Assembly (NCBI GenBank): GCA_963576565.1
Contig: OY755044.1
Coordinates: 96,238,752-96,302,751 of the forward strand
DNA: 64,000 nucleotides
Direction: 5' to 3'
Source: Aspidapion aeneum
Taxonomy: Eukaryota; Arthropoda; Insecta; Coleoptera; Brentidae
Part shown: in pieces, positions 46,428 through 57,910 of the stretch
Position numbering within the stretch: position 1 is the stretch's first letter
Layout of the letters: each line of letters begins with the position of its first letter
Made by a program: the position numbers and the translations under genes
The notes under the pieces: generated by a model
What the model saw: the letters and a program-made list of their open reading frames with translations, nothing else
Database searches by the model: none
Told to the model about the DNA's origin: nothing

Positions 46428-49400
46428 CTATTTACATATATCTAGTGTATGTAATAATGGAACAAACACCATGTTTTGTTTGTACGACATACAGAATAAT
46501 TTTGCTTTAATATTTCGTAAAGAAAAAAGTTGGGGATCATTCTCTCTGCCATCACTTTGATACACGCTTAAGTGAGACGATTTGATAGGCTCCTCAAAGA
46601 AATTTTTTTTATATTTTAAAGAACTTCCATAAATGTGAATGTTATTTCTGAAGAAGGTGCCGTTTATCATTCGTACAATATCTTCAGATTTTGTAAGGAA
46701 CCACTGATCTCTGGCTTGGTTTGTCAATTTAAAATCATCGCATATTATAACACTTCTATACACTCCATCACAACCTAAAGATGGATGCTGGCGATTTATT
46801 TTCCATTTTAGGATCGGTTTCCCGATTCCCACCTCTGCTTTTTGGGGGCCCAATCTTGACAGCTCAATTGTACGATTAGCTATTTGAGCTAGGGGTCTAC
46901 TTCCCGTTCGAATTAGCGCTTTAATTGACCCCAGAAAATTTTCAAATCTGTACGCGCTAATTTTTGACAGATTTCCAAAATTCTTGATGTCCTCCACAAG
47001 ATGGCACAAGTTGTGTATGTTACTGCTTATGGAGTCAATTCCATAAATACTTATGTAAAGTTCAATATAATCTTTAAATAGCTGTTCTGCTAGATTTAAT
47101 TGTTTTAGGTGAAAGTCACAGGAGGTAAGGGTCACCGCACAGAAAAGTATCTTAAAATGATTATACACCTCAACGGGAAGGAGACCTTTTAAAATAACAA
47201 TCCCAATGTATAATAAAAAAGTGCGGTACTCTGTGCCTTTCCAGTATTTCAGGGAGCTGATGTCTCTGATTGCTCGATGAATTTCTGATGGCTTTTTTCT
47301 GTTGGCATCTTTTAACCTTAAAGTTAGTTGGTCAATATCCCAACCAGAGAATTTTGTGGTATAGTTGTAGCTTCCATGCACCCATCCAGTCAAGCATTTT
47401 TTCATAACACCTGAAAAATAATACAAAATAATGTTGAAGCAGATTATCGATAATTTTATTTGGGTGGAAAATTGTTTAAATAAATATATATTTGGTATAC
47501 ATAGCTAGGATATTAACTATTCTTAACCTCTTTCTCGGAATCATTATTATAACAAAATAGAACAATAGCAGACAAACCACAATTACATGAGTTAAAACTA
47601 AGGGGGGGGGGGTTTAAAGTATTTTCTCTTAGAAATGCGGGAATCACAAATCCTAAACTTTTGCATTACATAATTATAATTTATGAATGTTATGTTAATT
47701 ATTAGTGTGATAAGTTTTCTTATGTGGCCAGACAGCACAGAACGACGTTTATTTTGAGTCCATTCTAGGTCCAGAACGTTTAGTAGCCGGCCATACATGT
47801 GGCGATTCGGTGTATTTCTATTCTAATTATAAGCAATTGCTTCAGTTATTTTCACTTGTTTACAACCCTTACCTAAATCCAAAATGTGAAGAGAATCTGC
47901 AACAATGAATTGTTTTACCATATCTATTGGCAGCTCTAATAGAGGACTGTCTTCTTTGTGGTGATCTTCGTCCAATTTTTCTCTAAAAGATTCATTAGTT
48001 CGCAGGGGACAATCAATCCTTGGGAAACTCATATGCCTGCCACCTCTATCATAGTCTCCAACTGTGGTGCATTTGATACACCCATGGGCAGACGTGAATC
48101 CAACTGTGCCTAAAACCAATAAATAGTTGTTAAATATTTGAAAAAATATTATATTTTCTTAAATATAACAAGTCAAAGATAAGTGATTTATACCTTTAAC
48201 AAAGCATCGAGCTGGAGTGTCACATACAAAATATTTGGTGAAAATCTGCACATATTTGCCTTCGTTCGTTCTTATCCCTGTTTCAAGCAGCTCTTTCAGT
48301 TCCAGAACAAATTCTTCGAGAAATAGGTTAAGGATTGGTTTCGTATTTCCACAAAAAATTCCAACGACCATGGGATCCAAGTTTGGTATTTCATCAACTT
48401 TCATTAAAATTGGCCAAAACTCAATTGGAGAACTTCTAAATGGTGGCAAACCATCTATGTTAAAAATGAGCGAGATAGTAGTAAGGTCTCGTAACTCTAG
48501 TACATCTGCAAGTGCTGTTTTTATGCCATTATACCAGAATTGGCCAGTACCCAAAGTGGCGATCTCCACTTTAGTGGGAGTCTTTAAGAGAGTTCTAACA
48601 TCTTTTGGCACACTTAATTTATGCTTCTTTAATCTTTTAAGAAGGTCATTTATAGCGGAATGAGGTACCCTGGGATTAGAGAGGGCCCAATCCCAAATTT
48701 CTTCTGTAAAATTGAGTTTTTTTTCAATTTCTTCCTCAAATTCATTCTGAAAATATAAACAAGTAGTTTAGTTAGAAAGAACATCGCACCCGTTTACACA
48801 GGCCTTATGGAAAATTTTTGACTCAATGGAATTGGCTATAATTTTAATATGTTATACTAGGAGATGTAACTAAAAAAATGCACAACATAGCACAAATCAA
48901 AGCAACGTTAAAAACACACACTTTTTTAAGTTTAATAGATCGCTTTTTAACGTTATTTTCAAAACCACGTTATTTCGGTGTGATTTTAAAAATAACGTTA
49001 AAAGGCGACCTATTAAACTTAAAAAAGTGTGTGTTTTTAACATTGTTTTGATTTGTGCTATGTGGGAATGTTTTTCTATGTACAGTTTTTGGGGATATAA
49101 ACGGTCAAAATTCATTAAATGGTCGTTTTTGTGTATTTTCTAATACTAATAACTCTTAAATCTTGACCGAACAAAAATTATTTGGCCATAAAAATGACTT
49201 AGTAAATGTCTAAGGACAAAGTCGCTTATGATGTCATTCTTGTCAATTTAATAAATAATATACGGGGGATAGTCAAAAAAACATTTTTTTTTTATATCTG
49301 CACTATTACCAACCCTTTGACTCAACCAAAAGCTATAGTATTTTTTTTATACAATAAAAATATTCTTTGAGCTGTATTTTATTACAAAATATTTAACAAA

Positions 49401-52062
49401 TTAATTTTTGTCATACGGAAAATAGCTTAGAACAGCTAAAGTCAATTTTATTTAGTAAGAAAAAATACCTGCAATAAAAAAATTTATATCAGAAAACTAT
49501 TAATCCGTGCCAAAATAAAAATCGCTAGTTATAAAATTCGGTAATAGTGCAGATATAAAAAAAATGTTTTTTTGACTATCCCCCGCATATTATTTAATAA
49601 ATTGACAAGAATAACATCATAAGTGACTTTGTCCATAGACCTTTACTAAGTCATTTTTATGGTCAATTGTTTTTTTTGGTCAAGATGTAAGAGTTATTAT
49701 TATTACAAAATACCCAAAAACGACCATTTAACAAACTTTGATCGTTTATATCTCAAAAACTGTACATTGAAATACTTAACTTTACTTACATTTTTTTAGT
49801 TACATATACCACTATAACATACTAAAATTATAGCCAATTCCACCGAGCCAAAAATTTCATATAAGGCCTGTGTAAACCGTTGCGGTGTTCTTTTGTGACG
49901 TAAGGCACATAAATTTTCTCCCATCGAAAATAAACAATAAAGTACTTAATTCAAAGACTAGATATTTGTTACACTGCAAAAAGAAAGAAATTGTGCTGAA
50001 TTTGTCTAACTTATGTCTCTTTTATACTACTTAATTCGGGCATACAAGTTCAGATACTGTGTTTAATGAGAGAAGCAACACACTTGGAATGGAATGAAAA
50101 GACATGATATTCCCACGAAAATTTTACGTGAAGGGGGAACCATTCCCCGCCGCTTCTGGGAAGGGGGTGTTTTCCCTCCCATAAAGTGATTTTTTACAGT
50201 TTTAGCTAATAACTCAAAAACTGTCAACTTTTTAAAATTAAAATTTTTGTTTTTTCTTGTGGTATTATTTATCCTTAGCTCATTGTTTTTCTCAAAAAAG
50301 ATTGTTTAGTCAAAAGTCCATTGTATACAGCTACATATTTTATAAGTTAGATATATCTTTCGAAAACAGCGGCCTTGAATTAACAATAAATATAATTCTA
50401 GGAATCCTCAAATCAATCAAAAATTAAACATTAATTTTTGTAACTCAGTAAATAATAAGTTAAGAAAGTATTTCTTAAAACTCAATTTTTCGAGTTGGTC
50501 TTATAAAAAGTAAGCAAGGTAGAGGCAATCCCCCCTCACCCCTCTTAAAAGTGCTCTCTGACAGTATTTTGCTAATTATTTTCAAACTATTAACTTGGGG
50601 GAAACACCAAAATAATAGCTTTTATAGGCACTTAAATAAATGGAAGGTGTATTAAAAAACATTTTGTTTTTATTTTCCTGAATTTTATACTATACTACAT
50701 GTCTTCTTTCAGACCTTATTTTTAAAGATGAAAAAATATCCTTTACAAAAGTAGCAGTCTATCTCGCATAAACATCCCAAAAATGGCTAAATCCATTCAG
50801 TATTTTTTGACAAGTTGACAGTCCACCGGCATATACAAGGGGGGGGTACTGGGGGTAATTACCCCCCAAGATTAGTAAAACAAGGATTTTTCCACAAAAA
50901 TTCAAAGTTTTTGCCTGTGGTACATTAAACTTTCTTTATTATTGCCAAATGATTTGTAGAGTAACACAGATAATATGTGCTCCTATTTAGCAAGTATGTG
51001 TTGTTTGACTAAATTACCCCTCCCGCTCCGAAGATCAGGCTCTGGATACGCCACTGTTCAAGTCATTAGCAAAAAACTGTAAAAAAAACTCTTTTAAGGG
51101 AGGAAATCACCCCCTGCCAGAAAGTGGTGGTTCTCCCTTGTAAAATGTTTGGGGGAGTGTCATGTTTATCCATACCCATCTATCCATACTCTCATTAAAT
51201 GCAGTATATCACTCACATCTAGGTGCTGAACTATGTCTTTTTACACCTGCTTAATAGAATTACATGAAAATATAAAATTAAAGACTAAATTTGTACATTA
51301 CTTTTCTGAGTTAAGAAGGACATAAAACTACTTATTTTTTGACAAAGTGTCAAACTGAGAACAGATTTTAAAATTGGCTAATATTTTTAAACAAGCTTTA
51401 AAATAATTTAAATTTTTCAAAAGATTTCTAAGCAGGGTTTGAAAAAGGTTCCTAAACATATTTGGTCCCTAAACATATTTCTATATCATTAGTAAACATT
51501 AACCTCAATGTTTTCTTCCTCCTCTTCTATTGCAGCATCAATTGCAGCTTGCTCATCAACTTTTGTCGAACATCCAGGAGCATTGTCTGATACCGAGCTG
51601 CTCGATGATTCCTCTGCAGCAATATTCAAATCCGTCAATGTGGGAGCCGCTTCATTAGTATCAACAGTGTTGACAACTTGCAACCCTGAAAAACATACTT
51701 TTGTAAACTTTGAGAGGGGTTTCAGTGAGACAGGACTGTTATGTAAGCAGCTATCAAAACATGAAGCATTGTTCATAATAGTCAATGCATTAAGTTAGTC
51801 TGTGGCCATAGTTTTTTGTTTTAAGCAAGTTGATCACAATTTCTCATACTGTGTTTTGAAAAAAATATGTCACAAAGCCTTGACCTAGGTATTTTTTGTC
51901 TTAAAAGATTTCATGTTTTTAAGGCAAGGGTATTAAAACTTGCATTCTTTATTTCTTACCTGTTTGAGAGTCCTGCTCTGATTCTTCAGCAAGTCGACGT
52001 TTAAGCTTCCTGTAAAAGGAAGAACTGTGTCGAAAAGATTTCTTCCTTCGCGATCTGGGCAT
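46428..52062 (-). CDS. CACTA/EnSpm-like transposase, five exons
   Basis: Exons 52062-51960, 51685-51504, 48746-48194, 48109-47873 and 47410-46428 join in frame (phases 1, 0, 1, 1) into 685 codons without a stop. The N-terminus is basic (MPRSRRKKSFRHSSSFYRKL), followed by a Ser/Glu-rich linker and a conserved region VPKDVRTLLKTP, ISLIFNIDGLPPFRSS, FWPIL, MVVGIFCGNTKP, FVCDTPARCFVK, GCIKCTTVGDY, FIVADSLHILDLG. The C-terminal part SSNIHNLCHLVEDIKNFGNL and ISAYRFENFLGSIKALIR follows the pattern of the DUF4218-like end of Tnp2/CACTA transposases. Catalytic residues cannot be placed without alignment. Introns 2 and 3 splice sites fit consensus; intron 2 (exon 2 donor GTTAAT is weak) contains two foldbacks. 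Gene looks intact and possibly functional. Confidence 0.82.
48778..49890. mobile_element. 1.1-kb foldback in transposase intron 2
   Basis: GAACATCGCACCCGTTTACA and the complement of TGTAAACCGTTGCGGTGTTC bound arms that pair through AGGCCTTAT, TTGGCTATAATTTTA, GACAAAGTCNCTTATGATGT and AAAAAAACATTTTTTT toward the centre near 49400. The left arm is interrupted by the palindrome 48885-49070. No protein. Confidence 0.8.
48885..49070. mobile_element. Palindrome nested in the foldback arm
   Basis: ACATAGCACAAATCAAA ... TTTGATTTGTGCTATGT with arms continuing through GTTAAAAACACACACTTTTT and TTAAGTTTAATAG. The matching position in the other arm (49775-49790) is uninterrupted, so this is a later insertion. 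Confidence 0.75.
50050..51226. mobile_element. Foldback related to 3247-4496
   Basis: GTTCAGATACTGTGTTTAAT ... ATTAAATGCAGTATATC and GTGCTGAAC form the outer ends. AGAAGCAACACACTTGG, the C/G tracts and AACTCAAAAACTGTCAAC are shared with 3247-4496 and paired between arms. A hAT MITE (50822-51057) splits its right arm. In transposase intron 2. Confidence 0.75.
50822..51057. mobile_element. hAT-like MITE in a foldback arm
   Basis: Left end CACCGGCATATACAAGGGG, right end GGATACGCCACTG, with G- and C-rich tracts inside. The adjacent octamers TGACAGTC and TTCAAGTC match only partly. The opposite foldback arm (50195-50230) shows the uninterrupted sequence. Confidence 0.7.
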
Positions 52063-53156
52063 ATTACGCGCCTTTCCTTTCCCTTAAACTGAAACGTTCT
52101 ACACACCACACTTCGAAAATAGTACAAATTTAAGTCTAATAAGTTCAAAACACAGCACAAATTTAAGTTTATTCACTTCAAACCAAGCTTTAACAACAGC
52201 ACAAATTTGAAGAAAACCCAAGCTCATCACATAAAATGAATCACAGTGAGACACGACACGTCAACACAAGAGGCATAGATAAACGAATTCGGTTTAGTCC
52301 GCACAAGAGGGTTACGATGGCGGGGTGGTTCCACAGCACAAAACACGAACGACCGTAAAGACAGTACAAGAATAAAACAGCTTAAAAGATTAAGGATGGA
52401 GATTAAGCATGGACCAGGGAATTCTTAAAATCCGTGTGCGGTACTCGATACTTTGGATCAATATTTTGCATTTTGATGGTTTTGTAAAATGGTCAAGCAA
52501 TGAGCTCGAAAAATGGACTGCTCAAGGTAGTTAAAAAAATATTTGCAAAACTATTCCTAATATTCCCATATTAGAAAATGAGCCACAAAAAGTAGGGTTA
52601 AGAATGTGTGCGACCAAGATGCGACTTCAAAAAGTCTACGTTTTCAAAGTAGAAACAGGAAGGAGAGATTACTTTAAAAGATCGACATTAAAAAAAAGTC
52701 AAAGTAGTTGCGGCTTTAAAGTTGATCCAAAAAGTTATTTTGTCTACATTGTTACATCCGATGTTACTATGATGACACAAACTTTTGTGGTAAAAATTAA
52801 AGTTATAATGTAGTTGTCGGATACACTTGTTTGGGACTCCAATGAAGCTTAACTTTCTAGTGGTAATTAAGTAGGATATTAAAGTCAGAGCGACTACGAA
52901 ATAACGACTAAAAAGAAAGTAAAACTTTAGCAACGTTCTATTGTGGTAGAGAAGACTATCAGAATCGACTATCAAGAAACAATCCTAAGAAGTAGTTTAG
53001 AGGGTCGTTTTTACGAAACATCTACTATTTCCTGATACTAAATAGTAGTTAGAACTAAAAAGTAACAAATTTTGGTTGGGATCACCACATTTCTACTATA
53101 AGAAAGTAGCAAAGCCTTTAGAACATGTAGCCGCTACTATAAATGTTAGTTGGGGA

Positions 53157-54430
53157 AAGGACTTCAAACACTTCCACCATCGAAGAAATTTATTTATTCC
53201 ATGCTTCCAGGCTATTTAAACAAAAACAAAACAATTAAAACATAACCTCGAAATCGAAAGAGCCAGAGTGCATTTTAGTCTGTAGCCGCGAGTTTAATCA
53301 TCTCAGCAAGCAGTGCAGATAGTATAGTTTGGATCGATTTAGTAGGTAAATTGTATTTCTACGATTTGTTTTTACTGACAAAATACCAAAATTAAGAATT
53401 AAATAAGAAAATTAGGTACATAATTAGGTAGATAAGATTATAAAAAAAACCTCAGGGTTTATTGCCGGCTGAGTATATCGCAAAATCCAAGAGATGGCGC
53501 CATAAATACACTTTTAAAAACAATGGCTTGAAATATTTTTATTCTACAAAGGATCTTACATAAAAAGAATATTTTATTGTTTTTTTTTAATCGCGATTAC
53601 GAGGCGTATCAAAAAAAAAACAAGTTTATATTGAAAAAAAAAATCGGTAGAAAACTATGGTAATTCGGTATATCGTAAAGTAAAAGGCTAAATCGGTAGA
53701 TCTACCGAAAAATCGGTAGAGGTGGCAACACTGAGTTGGGAACACCGAAGGAAACTTAGACCTGGAAGGCCTGGAACAGGTACAGATTAAAATAGACCAA
53801 ACCTAGACTTTGACATCCCCATCTAGAAGCGAAAGAAGCCTTGAAGTTTGTCTTGATTTAATATTTAATTTATTTTACATACATAGCCCCACATTTCGTA
53901 TAAATCCGGTTAAGTACTGACTGGGGCACCATCTATGTAAGTATGAGTGTATGTCCCTTGGACAAAGTGTGCAGTGTGGGTAGTGACCAATATATGACGT
54001 GTTTAAGATGTTAAAAACTACACTGCGAAAAGACGCCAAATAATTGACGCCTTAAAGATAACATTTTTTGGTAGATGACCGGCTGGTCATCCAAATGACC
54101 ACTTTTCGACGAAAAAAATACGTCATTTGATGACCCCTTGCTACCTGGGACGAGTTTGTTTAAATGAGAAAAAAGTTGCTGAAAATCAGGTGCTGTATCA
54201 ATATTAAAGATATCTACTATATATTGTGTTTTTAAAATAATTTTTAAATAATAAATGACAACGTTTTGACAGATAGTTACGTAGGTATGACAACAAATGC
54301 AACTACGACCTTTGTTTCACAGCCAACCAAGTGAAAAACAGTTTTTTAAATAAATTCACATTTTTCGTCATCCAAAGATAGGCTTATTATATACTGTTGA
54401 AAAGCTCCTTTTATATGTCATTCAATTGGC
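53157..54430. other. Right arm of the mariner-like foldback
   Basis: Inverted relative to 32880-33385: GGACTTCAAACACTTCCACC, AACATAACCTCGAAATCGAA and the GGTAGATCTACCGAAAAATC block. No gene. Confidence 0.7.
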
Positions 54431-54432
54431 CG

Positions 54433-55082
54433 TAGTTTTTTTTTTATTTCCTTTATTGTTTCTAAAGAATGTACATAATTCTTATAACAAGAAGATCATA
54501 CAGATTGCTTAAAAATAATTAACATGTTTTAAAAATAAAAGTTAAAATAAACACAATATCCAAAAAATTAAAATTCGAATTAAATAAATTTCAATGCCTA
54601 CCCTTGTCTACATAAAGTAATACTTTATACTTATAATTAATTTGTTAGCTTAAAGCCACTATTCCAATATCCCAAACTTTTTTCAAAAAAGAAAAGTCGT
54701 GCAAACAGAAAAAAATTTGCTAGAAATTTAGAGTGCATTTGGAAAAATGATATGCAACAGATAAAAAGAAAATTTACCATTCATTTATTAAAAAAGCTCT
54801 GGTTTTTAAAATGTTGAAAATGGTCAAAGCAATTGTTCTTGCACTATGGTGAGTAGCATTATCTAAGGAGTTAATGAGAGATTCAGCATTTAAAAATTCT
54901 GCAGTACGCAAATGCCCGTATAGAGGGCAAACAAATAGTAGGTGATTTAGATCCTCGGGCATGAGTAGATTGCAAACTGAGCAGATGTCTTGGCATTGGC
55001 CATAGTTGGTTATACGAAACAACCAAATTTCATTAAATTTGGTTGCAAGATGGCGGCAATATTTCAATTTTTCAAAAAACAC
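54433..55082 (-). pseudogene. LINE 3' fragment in the foldback arm
   Basis: Minus-strand 102 codons include QDICSVCNLLMPEDLNHLLF and VCPLYGHLRTAEFL, the C-terminal CCHC-like finger (CxxC ... HLLFxCPxY) of non-LTR retrotransposon ORF2. A T-rich run at 54433 is the A-rich tail on the minus strand. Confidence 0.75.
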
Positions 55083-55574
55083 AATTTTTAGTTTTTGATC
55101 GATATTTTAAAAACCCCTGTAGATATTTTTTATTTTAATACGGCATCTGATTGGGCTTAGAATAGCGCAACTTTTTTTTCATTTAAACAAACTCGTATTT
55201 CTTACCGTTTCTGAAATCCCCATGTAGTTGCTTTTATTTGGGACACCCTGTATAGAAAAGTTTCGAAGTAGGCCCGAGACAGTTTTGGGGTGGCACGAGA
55301 TCCCATGAGGCCGTATTTTATGCTATTTTATGATTGTATGCATGAAATATGTCGAAAATCTCTAAAAAATCTTCGCTATGAGAACGTGGGCCCCCCAGCC
55401 CCCCACCTTATATACGCCACTGATAAAAGGTACCCAAGATATTTTAAATTTTTTTAATAAACTTATTTACAAACCAATATATTTGAATAAAATTTTCTAA
55501 TTGAGGTTTTGTTGGGACAACAAATTAAATCATTCTGACATTTCTTTTTTGTGCTTTGATCTACAAACGTTTTT

Positions 55575-55661
55575 ATTAAGGGATTCGGTTCGGTCCGGTT
55601 CGGATTCACATCTAGGATCCCGGGTAGGAAGTCAGGAAAGTTTTTTTTTTGAAAAAAATTA
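55575..55661. mobile_element. Half copy of the CCGAA palindrome
   Basis: GGATTCGGTTCGGTCCGG, then TAGGATCCCGGGTAGGAAG and a T-run match the right arm of 33386-33739. It is joined abruptly to the Tc1 transposase fragment. Confidence 0.65.
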
Positions 55662-56276
55662 TTGGTTCAGTTTGTTTTGCCTCAATGGCGCAACGTTCTT
55701 TTTTCGGACGAGTCGCGATTTGGCCTACAGAGTGACAGTCGACTGCAAAGAGTCTGGAGACGTCCAGGAAGAGCAAAACGACTGGCTTTTGCCCGAGAAG
55801 TTGTTCCCTACCTGGGCGGCACGGTAATGTTTTGGGGCGGCATAATGTTTGGTCGTCGTACTCCACTTATCCTCATTCAGCCAACAATGACAGGCACCAT
55901 ATACGCAGAAAACATTATCGAACCAATCATTCAGCCCTTGCGAAATGAATTTGGAGAAAATTTCATTTTTCAAGATGATATTGCCAGACCACATCGCACG
56001 CAAAGGATGGAAAACATGTTGCGGGAGGGAAATATCCAAAGAATGAACTGGCCAGCGAACTCTCCCGACATAAATCCCATTGAACACGTGTGGGATGGAG
56101 TTGCTAGAAGAATATCCAATCTACTGAATCCCCCTGCAACACTTCAACAATTGACTGCAGCTGTTCAAGAAGAGTGGAACAACTTACCGGTAGATTTTAT
56201 TGATAACTTGATTCGAGGGATGCCCAGACGTGTCGGTCAACTTATTGAAAGAAGAGGCGATCACACAGAATACTGA
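55662..56276 (+). pseudogene. Tc1-type transposase, 5'-truncated
   Basis: About 200 open codons of the catalytic half of a Tc1 transposase: WRNVLFSDESRFGLQSDSR (first catalytic D), VWRRPGRAKR, GGTVMFWGGIMFGRRTPLIL, NFIFQDDIARPHRTQRM (second D) and WPANSPDINPIEHVWDGVAR (DDE-type third acidic residue in NPIEHVWD). The frame is open to its stop, but the DNA-binding N-terminus is missing and the upstream sequence belongs to another repeat. It ends 250 bases before Toll B. Confidence 0.88.
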
Positions 56277-56525
56277 GTTATGTTTAATTAAGCCTTTACC
56301 GTTTTTTTCTTTAAGTTTATTTTTTTAGAATTTAAGAATTTCTGATCACTTTTCGATATTTTTTAATACTGCATTATATGGAAATGAAATAAAAAAAGGT
56401 ATGAAACGATGAACAAAATTAGATTACTTTACAAACTCGTCCATTTATTAATTAGATTGTTTAAAATAATTGATTTAATCAACGAAGGAAGTGCTACAGA
56501 ATTCAAAATTTGATATGATTAATAT

Positions 56526-57314
56526 TTAACTTTCAGGAACTGGCCTCATATTGATATGTTCGGTGTGATTATAAGAAATATGGGTAGAGCGATTAAACCA
56601 ATTGCAACATACAAAACTACCCGTATGTTCTGTATTAATAGTTTGCACTTCTTCGGCTCTTTGACTTGAATGTGGCAAGGCGTATCTTAGTTTGTTCCAA
56701 AACCAGGGATCGCCCCACTTCACATAGGTGTTTGTTTTTAAATATGCCTTCATCTCGTCATCTAAATTTTTTTCGTCTAGATCACCATAAACAACAACGA
56801 TAACTCGAACTTTATTTTCGGAAATTGCTTGAGTGTGCGCAGTTCTGAATTCCATTTTACCCCAAACACTTTCTATAAAATTATTAGAAAGTACAACTAG
56901 AGTTCTTCTGGAATCTAACACAGATCTTGTTATTTGTTTATTGATAAATTCACCAGGCAGCCAGTCTCTGTAGTGAACACAAACTTTAAATGGTCTTTCT
57001 GGTTTTTCCATTTCAGGAAGTAAGTGATTTTGGACAAACTCTTCATCTTTATACGAATAACTTATAAAAACATCATATTTTTTGTCTTTGTCAAAATCTT
57101 CTTGGGCTACCCACCACATCATTAAATTTTTAGAGAATAACCAAACTTTGATGTGGATTCTATATCTATAGTACAAAGCCATTACAATGGATATAAATGC
57201 AAATATTATAGCTAATGTAACCGCCAATATTATCTTGAATTTGTTTTCTCCACAAATTTGAGACAAAGTCAGGTCGGTTCCTGACCATTCGCAATACACA
57301 TCCGATTTGTTTAC
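56526..57314 (-). CDS. Toll: Toll B last exon: transmembrane helix and TIR
   Basis: 789 bases including stop, acceptor ATTTTTAG|GTAAAC. 262 residues with helix KIILAVTLAIIFAFISIVM and a complete TIR domain. Unlike Toll A it is followed by one copy of the 3' flank (56410-56525) and no extra TIR fragments. Confidence 0.94.
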   Translation of the reverse strand, partial: VNKSDVYCEWSGTDLTLSQICGENKFKIILAVTLAIIFAFISIVMALYYRYRIHIKVWLFSKNLMMWWVAQEDFDKDKKYDVFISYSYKDEEFVQNHLLPEMEKPERPFKVCVHYRDWLPGEFINKQITRSVLDSRRTLVVLSNNFIESVWGKMEFRTAHTQAISENKVRVIVVVYGDLDEKNLDDEMKAYLKTNTYVKWGDPWFWNKLRYALPHSSQRAEEVQTINTEHTGSFVCCNWFNRSTHISYNHTEHINMRPVPES

Positions 57315-57867
57315 CTAAAAATTAAAATACATATTTATACTCGGATACGTTTTTTTTTTAATTGCTTAGTTCCCGTTTAACCCAGGATGTATGTACAAGC
57401 CTAACTACATGGGAAATGCGAGTAAATGCATGAAAATTTGCACAGATATTCTGTGGGAAAATACAAATTTTTTCACTGACAGCACCCCTAATATGCTTCA
57501 CTCGTTTTTATATGGTTTGGGTTCAGTGATTAAAAAAAATGGTTTCAATCACGTTATACCTATAACATTAAAAATTAAGAATTATTTGAAAAAACACGAT
57601 TCTTCAGTGTTTCCGTCAGTTTTAAGTTAATTTTGATTTCTAAGAAAAGTTTTTCCACTATCTTACTTTTGTATGGACTATAAGGATTGCATGGGAGAAC
57701 AGAAAAGTGTAAAACCAACGTTGCCACATTAGCGAGGATATCAGTATAAGCCGCTACTCGGTTCGCGAAATGTCAACCTAGTCAGTTTTATGTAAGTGCA
57801 TTCATTAAATGGGGTGTTACAGAACTAGAATAATATCTTAAAATAGGGTGTTTGACAGTAGTAAAAA

Positions 57868-57910
<43 letters not shown>

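Larger units (their letters stand above)
33745..53154. mobile_element. 19.4-kb two-gene CACTA-like transposon with CCCAAC ends
   Basis: The ends CCCAACAAACATTTA and the complement of AAATGTTAGTTGGG are inverted, and GA flanks both sides (33743-33744, 53155-53156). The terminal 750 and 458 bases equal those of the 1.2-kb derivative at 31203-32402. Between them lie a plus-strand DUF4806-like gene (38750-44621) and a convergent minus-strand transposase gene (52062-46428), the latter uninterrupted across five exons. Subterminal short repeats (CTACTACGTCGTAG twice near 33930-33970) fit a CACTA plan, but the terminal CCCAAC is not the canonical CACTA. Later insertions include a LINE, foldbacks and hAT MITEs. 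Confidence 0.82.
32863..55250. mobile_element. Mariner-like foldback carrying the nested insertions
   Basis: Ends CAGGGTGTCCCAGATAAA and the complement of TATTTGGGACACCCTG, with TA at 32861-32862 and 55251-55252. Inner arms are also inverted: GGTAGAGGTGGCAACACT-type sequence at 53715-53735 versus 33126-33150, and AAATTTATTTATTCCATGC at about 53185 versus GCATGGAATAAATAAATTT at 33299. Without later insertions the element would be about 2.6 kb. Confidence 0.85.
32851..55422. mobile_element. hAT MITE split by a 22-kb nest
   Basis: Left piece CACTGGGGTA preceded by ATAATAGG (32843-32850). Right piece 55253-55422, AGAAAAGTTTCG ... TATACGCCACTG, followed by ATAAAAGG (55423-55430), a 7/8 match. The right piece matches the small hAT MITE at 40576-40742. 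Everything between is a later insertion through TA, so this is the outermost layer of the nest. Confidence 0.75.

Noticed and set aside
48217..48663. 148-codon plus-strand frame
   Set aside because: Exact antisense of transposase exon 3, which has conserved motifs on the minus strand.
52698..53154. Independent third copy of the 1.2-kb element
   Set aside because: Together with 33745-34494 it forms the two ends of one large element; each half breaks at the same GAAAGT.
55612..56087. Minus-strand frames over the Tc1 fragment
   Set aside because: Antisense to the recognisable transposase frame.
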